A DNA stretch of 64,000 nt, taken from contig JAIVEN010000015.1 of NCBI GenBank assembly GCA_026686845.1, positions 23,541,501 to 23,605,500 of the forward strand. The letters run 5' to 3'. Shown piece after piece: positions 11,359 through 22,844 of the stretch. How positions within the stretch are numbered: the stretch's first letter is position 1; the number at the start of each line of letters is the position of its first letter. Under the pieces are notes generated by a model that was not told the DNA's origin, ran no database searches, and saw only the letters and a list, made by a program, of their open reading frames with translations. The position numbers and the translations under genes were made by a program. The stretch comes from Adenanthera pavonina (Eukaryota; Streptophyta; Magnoliopsida; Fabales; Fabaceae).

Positions 11359-14300
11359 TTACAGTTTATTGGGATTTACCATACCCAATTCTCTCCTGAT
11401 TTTACAATGTCTATCTTCTGATAGAGGCTTTGTCAAGATATCTACAACTTGCTCCTCTGTTGGGATATATTCTAGTCTGATTTCTCCTTTCAAAACATGA
11501 TCCCTTATGAAATGGTGCTTAACTTCAATATGTTTTGTCCTTGAATGCATGACAGGATTCTTTGTGATATTAATGGCACTTTGGTTGTCACACATGATTG
11601 GTATTTCCTTCATCTCAACCTCAAGATCTTCAAGTTGCTGTTTCATCCAGATGATTTGGGCACAACAGCTTCCAGCTGCAACATACTCAGCCTCTGCTGT
11701 GGATAAAGCCATACTGTTTTGCTTCTTGCTAAACCATGAAACCAAGGATCCTCCAAGAAACTGACATGTTCCACTTGTGCTTTTTCTGTCAATTTTGGAT
11801 CCTGCAAAGTCAGCATCAGTGTATCCTTTGAGATCTTCTCCATTGCCCTTTGGATACCAAAGACCCATCAGTGAAGTTCCAATAAGATATCTGAAGATAC
11901 GCTTCACAGTAGTTGCATGGCTTTCCTTGGGACATGACTGGAATCTTGCACACATACAGACACTAAACATGATGTCAGGTCTGCTGGCAGTTAGGTACAG
12001 TAGGGATCCAATCATTCTTCTGTACTGGGTTATGTCAAATATTTTCCCTTCTTCATCAATATCCAGCTTGGTTGTAGTAGCCATAGGTGTCCCCATTGGC
12101 TTGGCATTTTCCATTCCAAACTTCTTTAGTAATTCCTTCAGATACTTGGATTGGTTGAGGAAGATACCATCATCACACTGCTTGATTTGCAATCCAAGGA
12201 AGAAGTTGAGTTCACCCATCATGGATATTTCGAATTCTTCCTGCATTAGCTTAGAAAAATTCTTGCAAAGAGATTTATTAGTAGCACCAAATATAATATC
12301 ATCAACATAGATTTGAACAATAAGTAAATCTTTATTCTCTTTCTTAGTGAATAAAGTTGTATCTACTTTTGCTCTGTTGAACCCCTTTTCAGTTAGAAAA
12401 TCACTCAATCTTTCATACCATACTCTAGGGGCCTGTTTTAAACCGTAAAGAGCTTTCTTCAGTTTGTAAACATGATTTGGTTTTGTAGAGTCCTCAAAAC
12501 CTGGAGGTTGGTCTACATCAACCTCTTCCATGATATATCCATTTAGAAAAGTACTCTTCACATCCATTTGATACAACAAAATATTTTTCATGCATGCATA
12601 TGCCAACAGAATTCTGATTGCTTCTAATCTAGCCACTGGAGCAAAGGTTTCTTCAAAATCAATACCTTCTTCTTGATTATATCCTTTAGCAACCAGTCTA
12701 GCTTTATTTCTAATAATTAATCCTGATTCATCAAGTTTATTTCTAAAAACCCATTTAGTGCCAATGACAGGATAATTTTTAGGTCTAGGCACTAAATCCC
12801 AAACTTGATTTCTTTCAAACTGATTTAATTAATCTTGCATAGCCAAAATCCAGTATTCATCAGTTAAGGCTTCTTCAGTACATTTAGGTTCAATTTGAGA
12901 AATAAAAGCACAGTTTATCATTTGATCCCTTAACTATTTTCTGGTTTTAACTTTCTCTTGAACATTCCCTATCACTTGATCAATAAGATGATTCCTTTGA
13001 TATCTCCAAGCTCTAGGGAGTTCTTGAGACACTACTTCATTATTTTCTTCTTCAAAATCTTTCTCCTGAATATCTTCCTTTATGTTAATAGATTCAGATA
13101 TCTTTGGAGGTTCAATTTTACTTCCATCAGAAAGATTTAAATCCTTAAAGTTTGGAATAAGATCATCCTTACTAGTGACATGTTTGGAAACAGTTTCATT
13201 TTCAATGAATACTATATGCACAGATTCTTCTACTAATGTAGACTTTTTATTAAAAACTCTATATGCTTTACTGCTACTAGAATAGCCCAGAAATATACCT
13301 TCATCAGATTTGGCATCAAACTTACCTAAATTCTCCTTTCCATTGTTGTGGATGAAGCACTTGCTGCCGAACACATGGAGATGTGAGAGATTTGGCTTTC
13401 TTCCTTTGTATAGCTCATAAGAAGTCTTCCTAAGGATTGGTCTGATGTAGGCTCTGTTTATGATGTAGCTTGCTGTGTTTACTGCATCAGCCTAGAATAC
13501 TTGAGAAAGTTCCTTTTCATTCAGCATAGCTCTAGCCATCTCTCCAATTGTTCTGTTCTTTCTCTCTACTACTTCATTTTGTTGAGGAGTTCTTGGAGCT
13601 GAGAAGTTGTGATCAATTCCATGCTCATTGCAATACTCCAGGAAATATGAGTTCTCAAATTCTCCTCCATGGTCTGACTTGATAGACACAATGGAAATAC
13701 CTTTCTCATTTTGCACTTTCTTGGCTAAGGTTACAAATGCATCAAAGGTATCACTTTTAGAGGAAAGAAACAATGTCTATGTAAATCTAGAGTAATCATC
13801 CACAATTACAAGCACATACAGATTTCCACCAAGACTTTTTATCCTAGACGGACCAATTAAATCCATATGCAGTAGTTCTAGTGGTCTAGTTGTGGTGACT
13901 ACGTTTTTGGGTTTAAAAGAAGATTTAGTTTGTTTTCCTCTTAGGCATGCATCACATTCTTTGTCCTTTTCAAAACTGATTTTTGGTAGGCCAGTGACTA
14001 ATTCATTTTTAACCAGTTTTGAAAGCTAATTCATGTTAACATGAGCTAGTCTTCTATGCCACAACCAACTATCATTATCCTGACTAATCAAGCAAATAGA
14101 ATCTAATGGAGGAAGTTCATCAAGATCAATAGTATAGTAGTTACTATCCCTTTGAGCTTTGAGGATTACTTTATGATCCCTTTTTCTGATGACCAAGTAG
14201 AATTTTGAGTCAAACAGTACCCAATTTCCTTTGTCACATGTTTGGCTCATACTCAGCAGATTGTGGTTGAGGCCAATCACAAATAGCACTTCTTCAATGG

Positions 14301-14502
14301 ATGTTTCAGGATTCTTGCCCACAATGCCAATGCCAACTATTCTGCCATATTGATCACCTCCAAAGGTCACCTTTCCTCCTTTCTTGTCTCTAAGGGTGAT
14401 GAACTTCTCCTTATCACTAGTCATGTGACTTGAGCAGGTACTGTCCATATACCATTTATTGTTCTTTCTAGCTTTGAGACAGACCTGCAAAACAAAGTTC
14501 AT
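11359..14502 (-). pseudogene. pol: pol of Sire-B (protease, integrase, RT, RNase H), broken
   Basis: The ATG at 14502 overlaps the gag stop (ATGA). Order: aspartic protease (WYMDSTCSSHM near 14450, with Thr where the catalytic triad normally has Gly); GAG-pre-integrase (WLWHRRLAHVN near 14050); integrase with MDLIGPS, DHGGEF near 13675 and the catalytic Glu of VVERKNR 35 residues later. RT spans a 477-codon open frame from 12792, with YVDDIIF near 12310, followed by RNase H (TDADFAG, STAEAEY, CDNQSAI, TKHIEVKHHF) to the stop at 11359. The frame is broken by stops near 13774 (FT*TLF, probably former TGG), 13489 and 12829. RT and RNase H remain fully open, unlike the other copies here. Confidence 0.85.
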
Positions 14503-16290
14503 ATTTTCCTTTTAGGTACCCAAATTTGTTTAGGTCCTTTTATGTCAGTAGTCTTTTCCCTAGATACAGATGTACCTTTGGGAATCCATTTAACCTTCCT
14601 ATCAAGTCCATTTTTCTTTAAAGCACATGAGCTCGAAATATGCCCTTTTTTATTACAGAAGTGACAGGTGGTAAAGGGACTGCTGGATTGAGAAGCAGGA
14701 AGAAAAAAATGCAAATAATATTTTTGTTTAGCATGCCTTGGTTGATTATATGATTCAATGTGATGTGACATATGATCTTTCTTTCTATTTCCATCAGCAT
14801 GCACAAAATGTCTCATGTACACATTCTGATTTTTCTTCCTAATCTTTTCTTTTACAGCACAAGGATCATAGCCAAGTCCAGCTTTTCCCTGTGATATTCT
14901 TTGGCTTCCCATTAAAGCAAACAACATATCTTTACTCTAGTAAGCCTAGATATGCTTTTCACTAGATATTCATTGGTTTGCTTTAGTTTAATGCATGATT
15001 TACAGCAAGCAGGTTCAGTAATAGGTAAAGAAGCAATCTTAGAAGTGTTGCACTGAGATTCTAGTTTGTTAATCTTTTTCTTACCTTGCTTCAATTCTTT
15101 AGCAACCTTAACAAACTCATCATGCAGCTCATGAAATGCATCCATTAATTTATAATAGAAAGGTTCAGATTCATATACCTCATCTTCTTGATCACTGTTG
15201 CATGGGATTTCAGTTTCTTCAGAGGCAAGTGCCATGAGATTGGCAATTTCATCTTCATTATCTTCTTCTTCATCTGAGCTGTTACCCTATATTGATGAGA
15301 TGTAAGCTCTTTTTTTCTTGCCTTTGTCTGCAGCTTTCTTTTCTTTTTCTTGCTTCTTGAGAAATTGTGGACAACCCATTTGATATGTCCCTGCTTTTTG
15401 CATTCATAGCAAGTGATAGGCTCTTTTGCTTCCCTCTTGCTATCTCCAGCTACTCCTTTCTTGAAGATTTTCTTGTTTCTCTTTTTGCTGTAGAATCTTC
15501 TAAATTTTCGGACCATCATAGCCAGAGTTTCTTCATCGAGTTCTTCTCCATCGTCAGATTCTTCTCCTTTTTCCTCAGCAACTTTGAGAGCAAGGCCTTT
15601 CTTCTTTCTATCTTATCCAGCTTCCTTAAGAGCTTTCATTTTTCCTTCATACTCCTCGAGGCTACCAAAGAGAGCTGTGACAGAGGCCATTGATTCTCCT
15701 CTGGCTTCCTCTATTGCTGTTATTTTAGGTTGCCATTCCAGAGGGAGAGCTCTGAGGATCTTTCTGACTTTCTCTGTTTGAGTGTACTCCTTTCCCAGAC
15801 TCTTTAGTTGATTCACAATGAGGGTGAATCTCTTTTGTAGCTCTTTTACATTCTCTCTTTTAGCCATTCTGAAGCTTTCATATTCTCCTATGCATGTATT
15901 TAGTTTATTTTCCCTAACTCCAGTTGTTCCTTTATGAGCAATTTGCAGGGTGTCCCACATTTCCTTGGCAGTGGAGCATTGGGAGACACTGTAGAATTCA
16001 TCATGATTCAAAGCACTGACCAAACAGTATTTTGCCTTGAAATTCAGCAAGACTCTTCTTCTATCTTCCTCATTCCATTCAACTTTTGGCTTCTCTCTGT
16101 ATTTTCCATCATCTTCCAAAGCCATTGGGATAACATCTCCCTTCTGAATGACTGACCAGATGTCCAGATCAATTGACTGGAGATAAATTTGCATCCTTAT
16201 CTTCCAGTACCCATAGTGTTCTCCACTGAAGCCAGGTGATCTATTTGTGTTGTTGCCTTCTGGTAATATACTTTCTCCAAAGCCAACCAT
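14499..16290 (-). pseudogene. gag: gag of Sire-B, broken
   Basis: The ATG at 16290 opens MVGFGESILPEGN, the conserved start in all copies; the open frame extends further upstream only through the primer site, so I chose this ATG. The first part is the copia gag domain (EHYGYWKIRMQIYLQ..., MWDTLQIAHKGT). A stop at 15613-15615 follows KALKEAG. The first zinc knuckle (CYECKKQGH, near 15400) loses its last Cys to an apparent 1-nt deletion. A stop near 15287 and a frameshift near 14935 follow. The second knuckle (CHFCNKKGHISSSC, near 14650) is intact CCHC. The frame ends WVPKRKI-TGA at 14499-14501. Confidence 0.8.
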
Positions 16291-16331
16291 TTTAATTCCC
16301 GGACTATGAGATCCTTTGATTGGGAATCTGG

Positions 16332-16343
16332 TCTCTGATACCA
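16332..16343 (-). other. Primer binding site of Sire-B
   Basis: Minus-strand TGGTATCAGAGA lies two bases inside the 5' LTR and matches the 3' end complement of plant initiator tRNA-Met (TGGTATCAGAGC) at 11 of 12 positions. Confidence 0.8.
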
Positions 16344-16345
16344 CT

Positions 16346-17978
16346 TGTTAGATTAGCTGGCTTCCCAAGAGGGGGTGAATTGGGAAAATTAAAAATTTTC
16401 TGCAAAATATCAAGAAGGTAAAGAAAGCAATATATGGTGGTAAAACAGAGTATAAACAAATAACTGTAAAGGTGGTAGTAAAGAGAAGAAAACTTAGAAA
16501 TTTATCCTGGTTCGGTCTCTCCACTTGACCTCCGTCCAGTCCCCAAGTCACCACTTGAGATTTTCCACTATACTGCAAGAATTCCGTGGGCTTCTTGCAA
16601 ATGCCTCAGTACAAAGATGTTGCTCTGTTTCTAGAGCTTCACTCAATCACTCTATGCACTCTTACAAAGTGCTCCCCAATCCCTTGTGATATCCCCTCAC
16701 AAGAAAATCTATCTTCCAGATGAAGATAAGATTGATTACAAGAATTAAACTCTCTTAAATAGAGTGAATATGAAAGTTGAAGTACAAAATATTGAAGTGA
16801 GAGAGTAATAGACTTTGAGTAATTGATTTGGCAGAGTTTCAGTATATACAATGTTAAAATCGTTACCCACAACTTCAACTAATGTTATATTTATAGATTT
16901 AGGTCTCAACTATACGTTAGAGACAAAATCTATCCATTGGAGAAGTTATCCAATGGTTACTCTGAAAAACTATCCGTTAACCAACCGCATTTAATGCTTC
17001 TGACATACTGAAATTCAAATTTCGGTTGGTCAATAGATGAATTTCGTAGACACCGAAGGTTAATAGCTTCAACGTTGAAAGCCCGAAGTTCGTCTGTCAT
17101 GAAGTGAAATTCGAATTTTGATATTTAGAAAATGTTTCTTCTTTGTGACATATAAATTTTCAAGTAGAAAGTTTTTCTGTTAAGTGTGAACAGTATTTTC
17201 AATTTGCTACATTGCCTTCGAAATTCGAATTTTAGAACCCCAAAATTTGTCTGTCCGTAGCTGGTTTATAAGGTACAGTAGTTCATATGATTCAAAATTC
17301 AAATTTTGAAAGAGTAAAGTTCGTCTGTCAGAGAGACCTCTTTTCAGACTTACTTCAAAATCCAAATTTATAAATACTGTCATTCGTATGTCAATATATC
17401 ATTGTAACAGACTCACAAGCTTAGTTTCTCAAATTCAAATTTTCATATTCAAAGTTCGTCTGTCAGTGAGCAATTTTGAAATCCAATCCAAACTTGGTTT
17501 CAGTTGAACTTTGACATAATTTCAGGCGAATTTCTTTAGTTTTCATAAGTTACATTTTGTCTGAAATTCGAATTTCCAAAACCCAAAGTTCGTATGTTAC
17601 TGAAAGCTCTTTTCAGATACTTATCAAAATTTGAATTTTATTAAGTCAAAATTCGTCTGTCAGAGAGGTTTCTCTTTAGACTTGTTCAGTTTCAATACGA
17701 AATTCGAATTATGACAGATCAGTATTAACCTTTCAAACTTCGTCTGTTGGTGGGTGTTTTTCAAATATTCCATGATTTAACATAGAATCAAGGTTTTAAA
17801 ACATCTTTTCACCAAATCAAAGTCTTTTACTCAAATCAAAACATTTTTAAACATCCTACATGAATCTTTACACTGATTTTTCTAGGATTTCTTCACTTGA
17901 GCTTTTTGTGCACATTTGATATCTTTATTCAAAGCTCTTGAAGGTTGGTTTGGAATCGTCAAAACACTTGATTAAACA
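16346..17978 (-). repeat. 5' LTR of Sire-B
   Basis: Runs TGTTAGATTAGC to ACTTGATTAAACA on the plus strand and pairs with 6227-7887. It lacks a block of about 30 bp present in its partner near 7600. The visible divergence (scattered C/T and G/A changes) indicates an old insertion. Confidence 0.85.
16888..16896 (-). promoter_or_regulatory. TATA box of Sire-B 5' LTR
   Basis: Minus-strand CTATAAATA, a plant TATA consensus, is conserved at the equivalent position in the other copia LTRs checked here. The transcription start is expected about 30 bp further along the minus strand. Confidence 0.6.
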
Positions 17979-19113
17979 CCTTTGAAGTTCAAATTTTGAT
18001 GCCCAAAATTCATCTATTAGTAGCAACTCAATATAGCACAAGTTCTTCCTTTCGAAATTCAAATTTTGGATGTGGAAATTTATCTGTTTGATGTTCCAGA
18101 AGTATTTTCACATTCTGTGATTTCAAAATTCAAATTTTGGAAGCCAAAATTCATCTGTTAGACCTGAAGTTTGAATTTCAGAAGCCAAAATTTGTTTATC
18201 AGTGGCAAGCTCAACATAACACAAAAGTTCTCTTCAAAATTCGAATTTTGGAGGCCCGAAATTCGTCTATCGAGTGGAACCTCTATAAATTCAAACTTTA
18301 CACTGTAAACAATTTTGCAGAAGCTATAACTCTCTCATTTTAACTTCAAATTAAGTAAATGACCTATGGTTGGAAAGCTCTCAATGTCTAATTTCAAATA
18401 CAAAAAGTTTCACTTCAAAAACAAATGTATTCTGTGAGATATGATTAAAAAAATGATAGGAGGTCAAAACTAAAAATTCATATCTCACTGCTCAAATTTA
18501 AATGACCATAGCTTTTTCATATGACTTTATTTTGAGTGAAATAACCTTCTTTGAAAAGCTTATTAAGTCTAGTTTCATATAAAATAAGTTTTATATCAAA
18601 ACCATATGTATTTTGAGAGATGTATTAAAAATACTAATCAAATGTCAAACTCCAGATTCTTGAAAACCAGATTTCACTATATTTAAAAGTAAAGATATGT
18701 TACTTTGATATCCAAAACTTCTTGAGTTAATCAAATGCAATTATAAATCATTGAGTTTTATTCTAAAGTTTGAATTTTAAAATCCAAAATTCATCTATTA
18801 GAGAGAATGCTTTTTGAACCCTTTTAGTGCTCAATTATCAGGTGAACTTTGTCATGACTTCAGACAAATTTTGCACATTTTACTAACTATACTTGACTCG
18901 AAATTCAAATTTCAACACTTGAAATTCATCTATCAGAAGTGATATCTCTGGAACTTCAAATTTCAGTCAACAAAGTTCTTATTTTCACAAAGTATATAAA
19001 GTTTAACTTCTCAAAATTCGTTTATGAGTCAAAGTTTTTCAAATCTAACATATGCTAACATTAGATTTACTTAATCTAACATATTTAAAACATATAGTAA
19101 CAAGATTAAGTAA
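17979..19113 (-). repeat. Right part of the older copia LTR
   Basis: Continues the LTR interrupted at 6226: CCTTTGAAGTTCAAATTTTG follows the same path as the Sire LTRs, with degenerate TTCATCTGTTAG motifs, up to about GATTAAGTAA at 19113. The final part of the LTR is missing, and Harbinger-type sequence follows. Confidence 0.65.
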
Positions 19114-19960
19114 TTTTCAAATATTAATCCCACCTCAAGGCCTAAGTGAAAACAAAACATACCTAGTGACTAGGTCTTCAATTATTGAGTTCCACTTCCA
19201 CTTCCACTTGGTCATTTCCTTCTTGGCATGCTCCCTTATGATCTTACATTTTTGGAACATCCTTTTTTTTCTTCTTTCTTGAGTGAGGCATGATATTGAT
19301 TTCTATTTCTGTATTACAATGTTCACTTGTCTTACTTGGACCAACTACATTTAATATATTACACTTACAGACTAAGTAGTTAGTCCAGTTTATATATTCA
19401 ACTTATGTTATTTATTGTAAAAGTATAGTGGATATATTTGCATATAACATGATATATGTATTATAACCATAATTAAATAAATGCGAATACACATTTTACT
19501 GCTTTAAAGAATATTATATATGTCAGATACATATAATGCATTTGTTCTTTATTACTTTATATTTGTCATCATCAAAACTTATATTATACTAAACCTAACA
19601 CACATTGTCGCTACCACTTTAACCATGGAATGCTCCAACTTATCTAATGCATTGCTTATTGCATCAGCTATGTATTTGCAGCATCACTACTATTTCTTCA
19701 CCATCTTTTTAAAAATAAATTGGTTGTTTAGTTGGTTGCTCAAATGTAACTATATTGTCCAAGTTGATGTCTTCTTCATCTAGGATGCCATGTTGTCAGT
19801 TAGCTGTCAAGTCTTCATTCACCTCATCAACCACTTCACTAGGGAGTTGTGCATTCACACATATTGCATGGTCTTTACCCAATACAAAAATCAACTTGTC
19901 AAAGTGAGATAAACATTTGTTTTTAAAATTACCAGCTTCCTTGTGGTCCTAAAAAAATAA
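19114..19960 (-). pseudogene. Middle part of PIF/Harbinger ORF1, decayed
   Basis: On the minus strand around 19780-19950 the frame reads HFDKLIFVLGKDHAICVNAQ, matching the family pattern FxxFDEL..(I/V)FGKDRATG.NAQ that follows the Myb/SANT domain. Nearer the LTR, 19150-19300 encodes a Lys-rich start (MPHSRKKKKK) and KKEMTKWKWKWN, with frameshifts. Stops are frequent. Assignment is by motif and by being collinear with 20784-21161. Confidence 0.4.
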
Positions 19961-20783
19961 ACTTCATTTTAATTCCATCAAAATAAAATTCCAGATAAAT
20001 ATTGATCATAGTAAACTTCGTATGATTTAGTTTTAATTGCAATCTATGAGTAAACAACATCAGCACTAGCAGTAAAGGAATTAAAAAATACGTAAATTTT
20101 TTAACAAATATGACGTCTTAGTTACAAAAAAGAATTATGATAATAACGCATCTAAAAAGAAAGTGTCATTGGTAATGAATGAAAAACATATAGTAGTGAT
20201 AATTGCTGGTGGGGTATGATCATGGGAAAAAGAATATAGTGCCGTTGGGAAATGATTACAAAGATACAGAGGAATTCAATATAGTGCAGGTGAACTTTAG
20301 CTGCAAAGTGTCAGGTCAAGAGTATATAAGTAAATGGAATAATGGATGCAACAACATAGTCCCACCTCTATGATCCATATTTTCTTAAGGAAAATTTATT
20401 TTTTGAAATATATATAGTAACTTGGTTGAATTGAAAATTAATCATTCGTAAACACCTTTTACATTTTTAAAACAAGTCCTAAATAAGTAAGCATAAATCA
20501 TGTTTGGTACATGCAAAGTAGAAAACTACAACCAATGTGATTGCAAACTTGTTTTCTTAGCTTACGGAATATTAAGATAGTCCATATTTAGATTGAAGTG
20601 ATATTTGATAAATGTTTGTATTCTAACATGCTACACCTGAATCTTAAATTAAGATAATTTCAATAACAGATCAATCCCTACTATTATATATAATAGTTTT
20701 TTTTTCACACATACTTTTCTGATTACGATTCTCATCACCAACTATATGCAACAAGTATATAATAGACTATGCAAGATGATAGA

Positions 20784-21161
20784 CTATGCAAATGGAAGGA
20801 AAGTTTCATAAGCGTATACCTTAATGTAGTCTTCCCAAATATAATCTTCAGCTGTGATATATTTCATATTGAGATTCCAACCAAATCCAGATGTGATGGA
20901 CTTGTAGAGCAAGTCATACACAATTTGCCATGCCTTCGTCATTGTCCTTAATCTGTTATGTATGTAAGGGTTGGCCAATAATCCATAACCTTAAGATTTG
21001 TCCTCTAACATCTCCTATAGCCTCTTCAAATATCCATCTTTGAATCTAGTGTCACAAACAAACTTGCCTTCTGCCTTTACCTAAACCAAACAGTCTACAA
21101 GCAACTCATCCTCACATGCAGTCCACATACACTTGGTTCCATTAATTTCGTCAGCTTCCAT
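20784..21161 (-). pseudogene. Myb/SANT-like N-terminal part of PIF/Harbinger ORF1
   Basis: From ATG at 21161 the frame gives MEADEINGTKCMWT, then EDELLVDCLV, IHNRLRTMTKAWQIVYDLL, SGFGWN and TAEDYIWEDYIK, which is the complete Myb/SANT-like domain layout. Three in-frame stops (after DCLV, before EML and after EDKS) break it. It lies downstream of the transposase fragment on the same strand, as in two-ORF PIF/Harbinger elements, where ORF1 helps the transposase bind DNA. An AT-rich gap at 19961-20783 separates it from the next coding piece and could hold an intron. Confidence 0.6.
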
Positions 21162-21427
21162 GATGAAATTTGTATAAGAGATAGGAAATCTCATAGTAAT
21201 AAATGAATATATCACAATTTATTGAAGTAATAAAAATCACATAACTCATAGCTACAAATAAAAGTTCTAACATAACAAATCAACACATAAGTCTTGAAAA
21301 AATGACATAGTAATAATCCAACACAGCATTAGTAGTACACAAGTTAAAAGATAGCTATCTAATTAACAACTCATCACACTGCCCTCACATAGGGGGATTG
21401 AATTCTAGTATTACACAAGTTAAAAGA

Positions 21428-21880
21428 CTATCCACTATGTTTACGAGCTCTAAATGCCATAAAAATCTCACTAGCCATGTTATCTCGAAATGCGCTCCAA
21501 GCATTTAAGGGCTCCACTATTAAGGTGGGATTGAATTCTTCTATAGGGAATGATTGCTCTAGTACATCAAACTCAGCCTCTAAGGGGTCTATCATGTTGC
21601 CTTGCATAATAAGATTATGCAGTAAACAACATGCAATGATATATCGATTCTGGCACGGGTAATATGAGGGACTCCTAAGAATTGCCCACCTCATTTTCAA
21701 TAGCCCAAAACAGCGATCAATAATATTTCGTGCCAATGAGTGTTGCATGTTAAAAATTTCTTGTGGGGTTTGAGGATGATGTCCTTCTCTAAACGTACTC
21801 AAGTGATATCATTACCCATAATATGGGGATAAAAACCCTCACAATTTGTGTACTCAGCATCAACAATATGGTAATTATTT
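21428..21880 (-). pseudogene. PIF/Harbinger transposase, C-terminal fragment
   Basis: The minus strand encodes YHIVDAEYTNCEGF (family YYLVDAGYxNxxGF), a stop near 21803, then GHHPQTPQEIFNMQH, ARNIIDRCFGLLKMRWAIL and IIACCLLHNLI. These are hallmarks of the DDE_Tnp_4/HARBI1 superfamily C-terminal half. The VDAEY aspartate corresponds to one of the catalytic acids. The N-terminal half is absent; a possible intron boundary lies near 21880 and a copia LTR begins at about 21956. The open 124-codon frame ends at 21428. Confidence 0.7.
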
Positions 21881-21955
21881 GCACAAAATAAATTGTTATT
21901 GTCATTTCACATCAACTACTATGCTTTAAGATATAAAGAAAAGATGTGTACCTTG

Positions 21956-22844
21956 AGTTTTTGCAATATCATACTTAAATTTGTTACACACAACTTCAAA
22001 TGAAGTTCTATTGATAGATTTGTGACTTAATTAATCGTTAGACACAAGGTATAGCCATTAGAGACATTAAATAATGATTACTTTGTAAAAATAGCCACTA
22101 ATCCTATTAAATGCATCTGACACACCAAAGTTCAAATTTTAGGGCTCAACAGATGAATTTCATAGAGACAGAAGGTTAAGTACTTTAACGTTAAACTTCA
22201 AAATTTGTCTGTTACTAAGTGACATTCGAATTTTGAGTTTCCAAAAGATATTCAATATTAGTTCATGCGAATTTCCATATTGAAAGTGTGTCTAAAGAGA
22301 TTGAACAACTTCCTCAAGTTTTTGTATAGAATTTCAAAATTCGAATTTCAAAAGCTGAAATTCATCTGTCAGAGGTATGTTCAATGTGACACAAAAGTTC
22401 TTCACTACAAAGTTTGAACTTTGAATTACAAAGTTCGTTTGTCAGAGACATGTTCTATCAAGACATACAAGTTCTCACTTTGAAGTTCACGCTTTAAAGC
22501 TCAAAATTCATCTGTTAGAAGTCATGACTTTGAACTCACTTTGAATTTCACCAACAGTCAAATTTTAACTAAGCTCCATGCGAATTTTATGTACTTTCAC
22601 TAACTATACTTAACTCAAAATTCAAATTTCATAACCAAAATTTGTCTATCAGATATAAAAATTCTGTAACTTCAAACTTCAACAAACAAAGTGCAAATTT
22701 TGCATAAATAAACTTGAATCAAATAGCAAAATTTATTTGTTAGCCAATATTCTTCAATAGTAACACATGATAACATCAGATAACTTTAAAATAACTCGTT
22801 TGAATACTGTAGTAACATAAAAAGTAAAATTTAAAGCTTTTTAC
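21956..22844 (-). repeat. 3' LTR remnant of Sire-A
   Basis: Begins mid-LTR (GAGTTTTTGCAATATCA) directly against Harbinger DNA and matches 53033-53870. A CTATTGATAG sequence replaces the TATA box of its partner. The last ~150 bp of the LTR and the polypurine tract are deleted, so ORF3 follows at once. Confidence 0.65.

Larger units (their letters stand above)
6227..17978 (-). mobile_element. Sire-B: nearly full-length Ty1/copia (Sirevirus-like) retrotransposon
   Basis: Two LTRs of about 1.63-1.66 kb flank 8.5 kb of internal DNA. In minus-strand order it holds PBS, gag, pol (protease-integrase-RT-RNase H), a motif-rich spacer, an extra ORF and a polypurine tract. The flanks CCTTC (6222-6226) and CCTTT (17979-17983) look like a 5-bp target duplication with one change, inside an older LTR. 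Copia order is shown by integrase preceding RT. The Sirevirus-like assignment rests on the tRNA-Met primer site, two gag zinc knuckles, the extra 3' ORF and the AAAAAGAGGG polypurine tract next to TCATCATC. Multiple stops and frameshifts mean it encodes no functional polyprotein. Confidence 0.85.

Noticed and set aside
11777..12310. 177-codon plus-strand ORF
   Set aside because: Antisense shadow of the RT/RNase H frame.
14480..14500. Splice acceptor TTTTGCAG at the gag/pol border as proof of splicing
   Set aside because: The motif is conserved in form, but no donor or transcript evidence can be seen; kept only as one explanation for the frame change.
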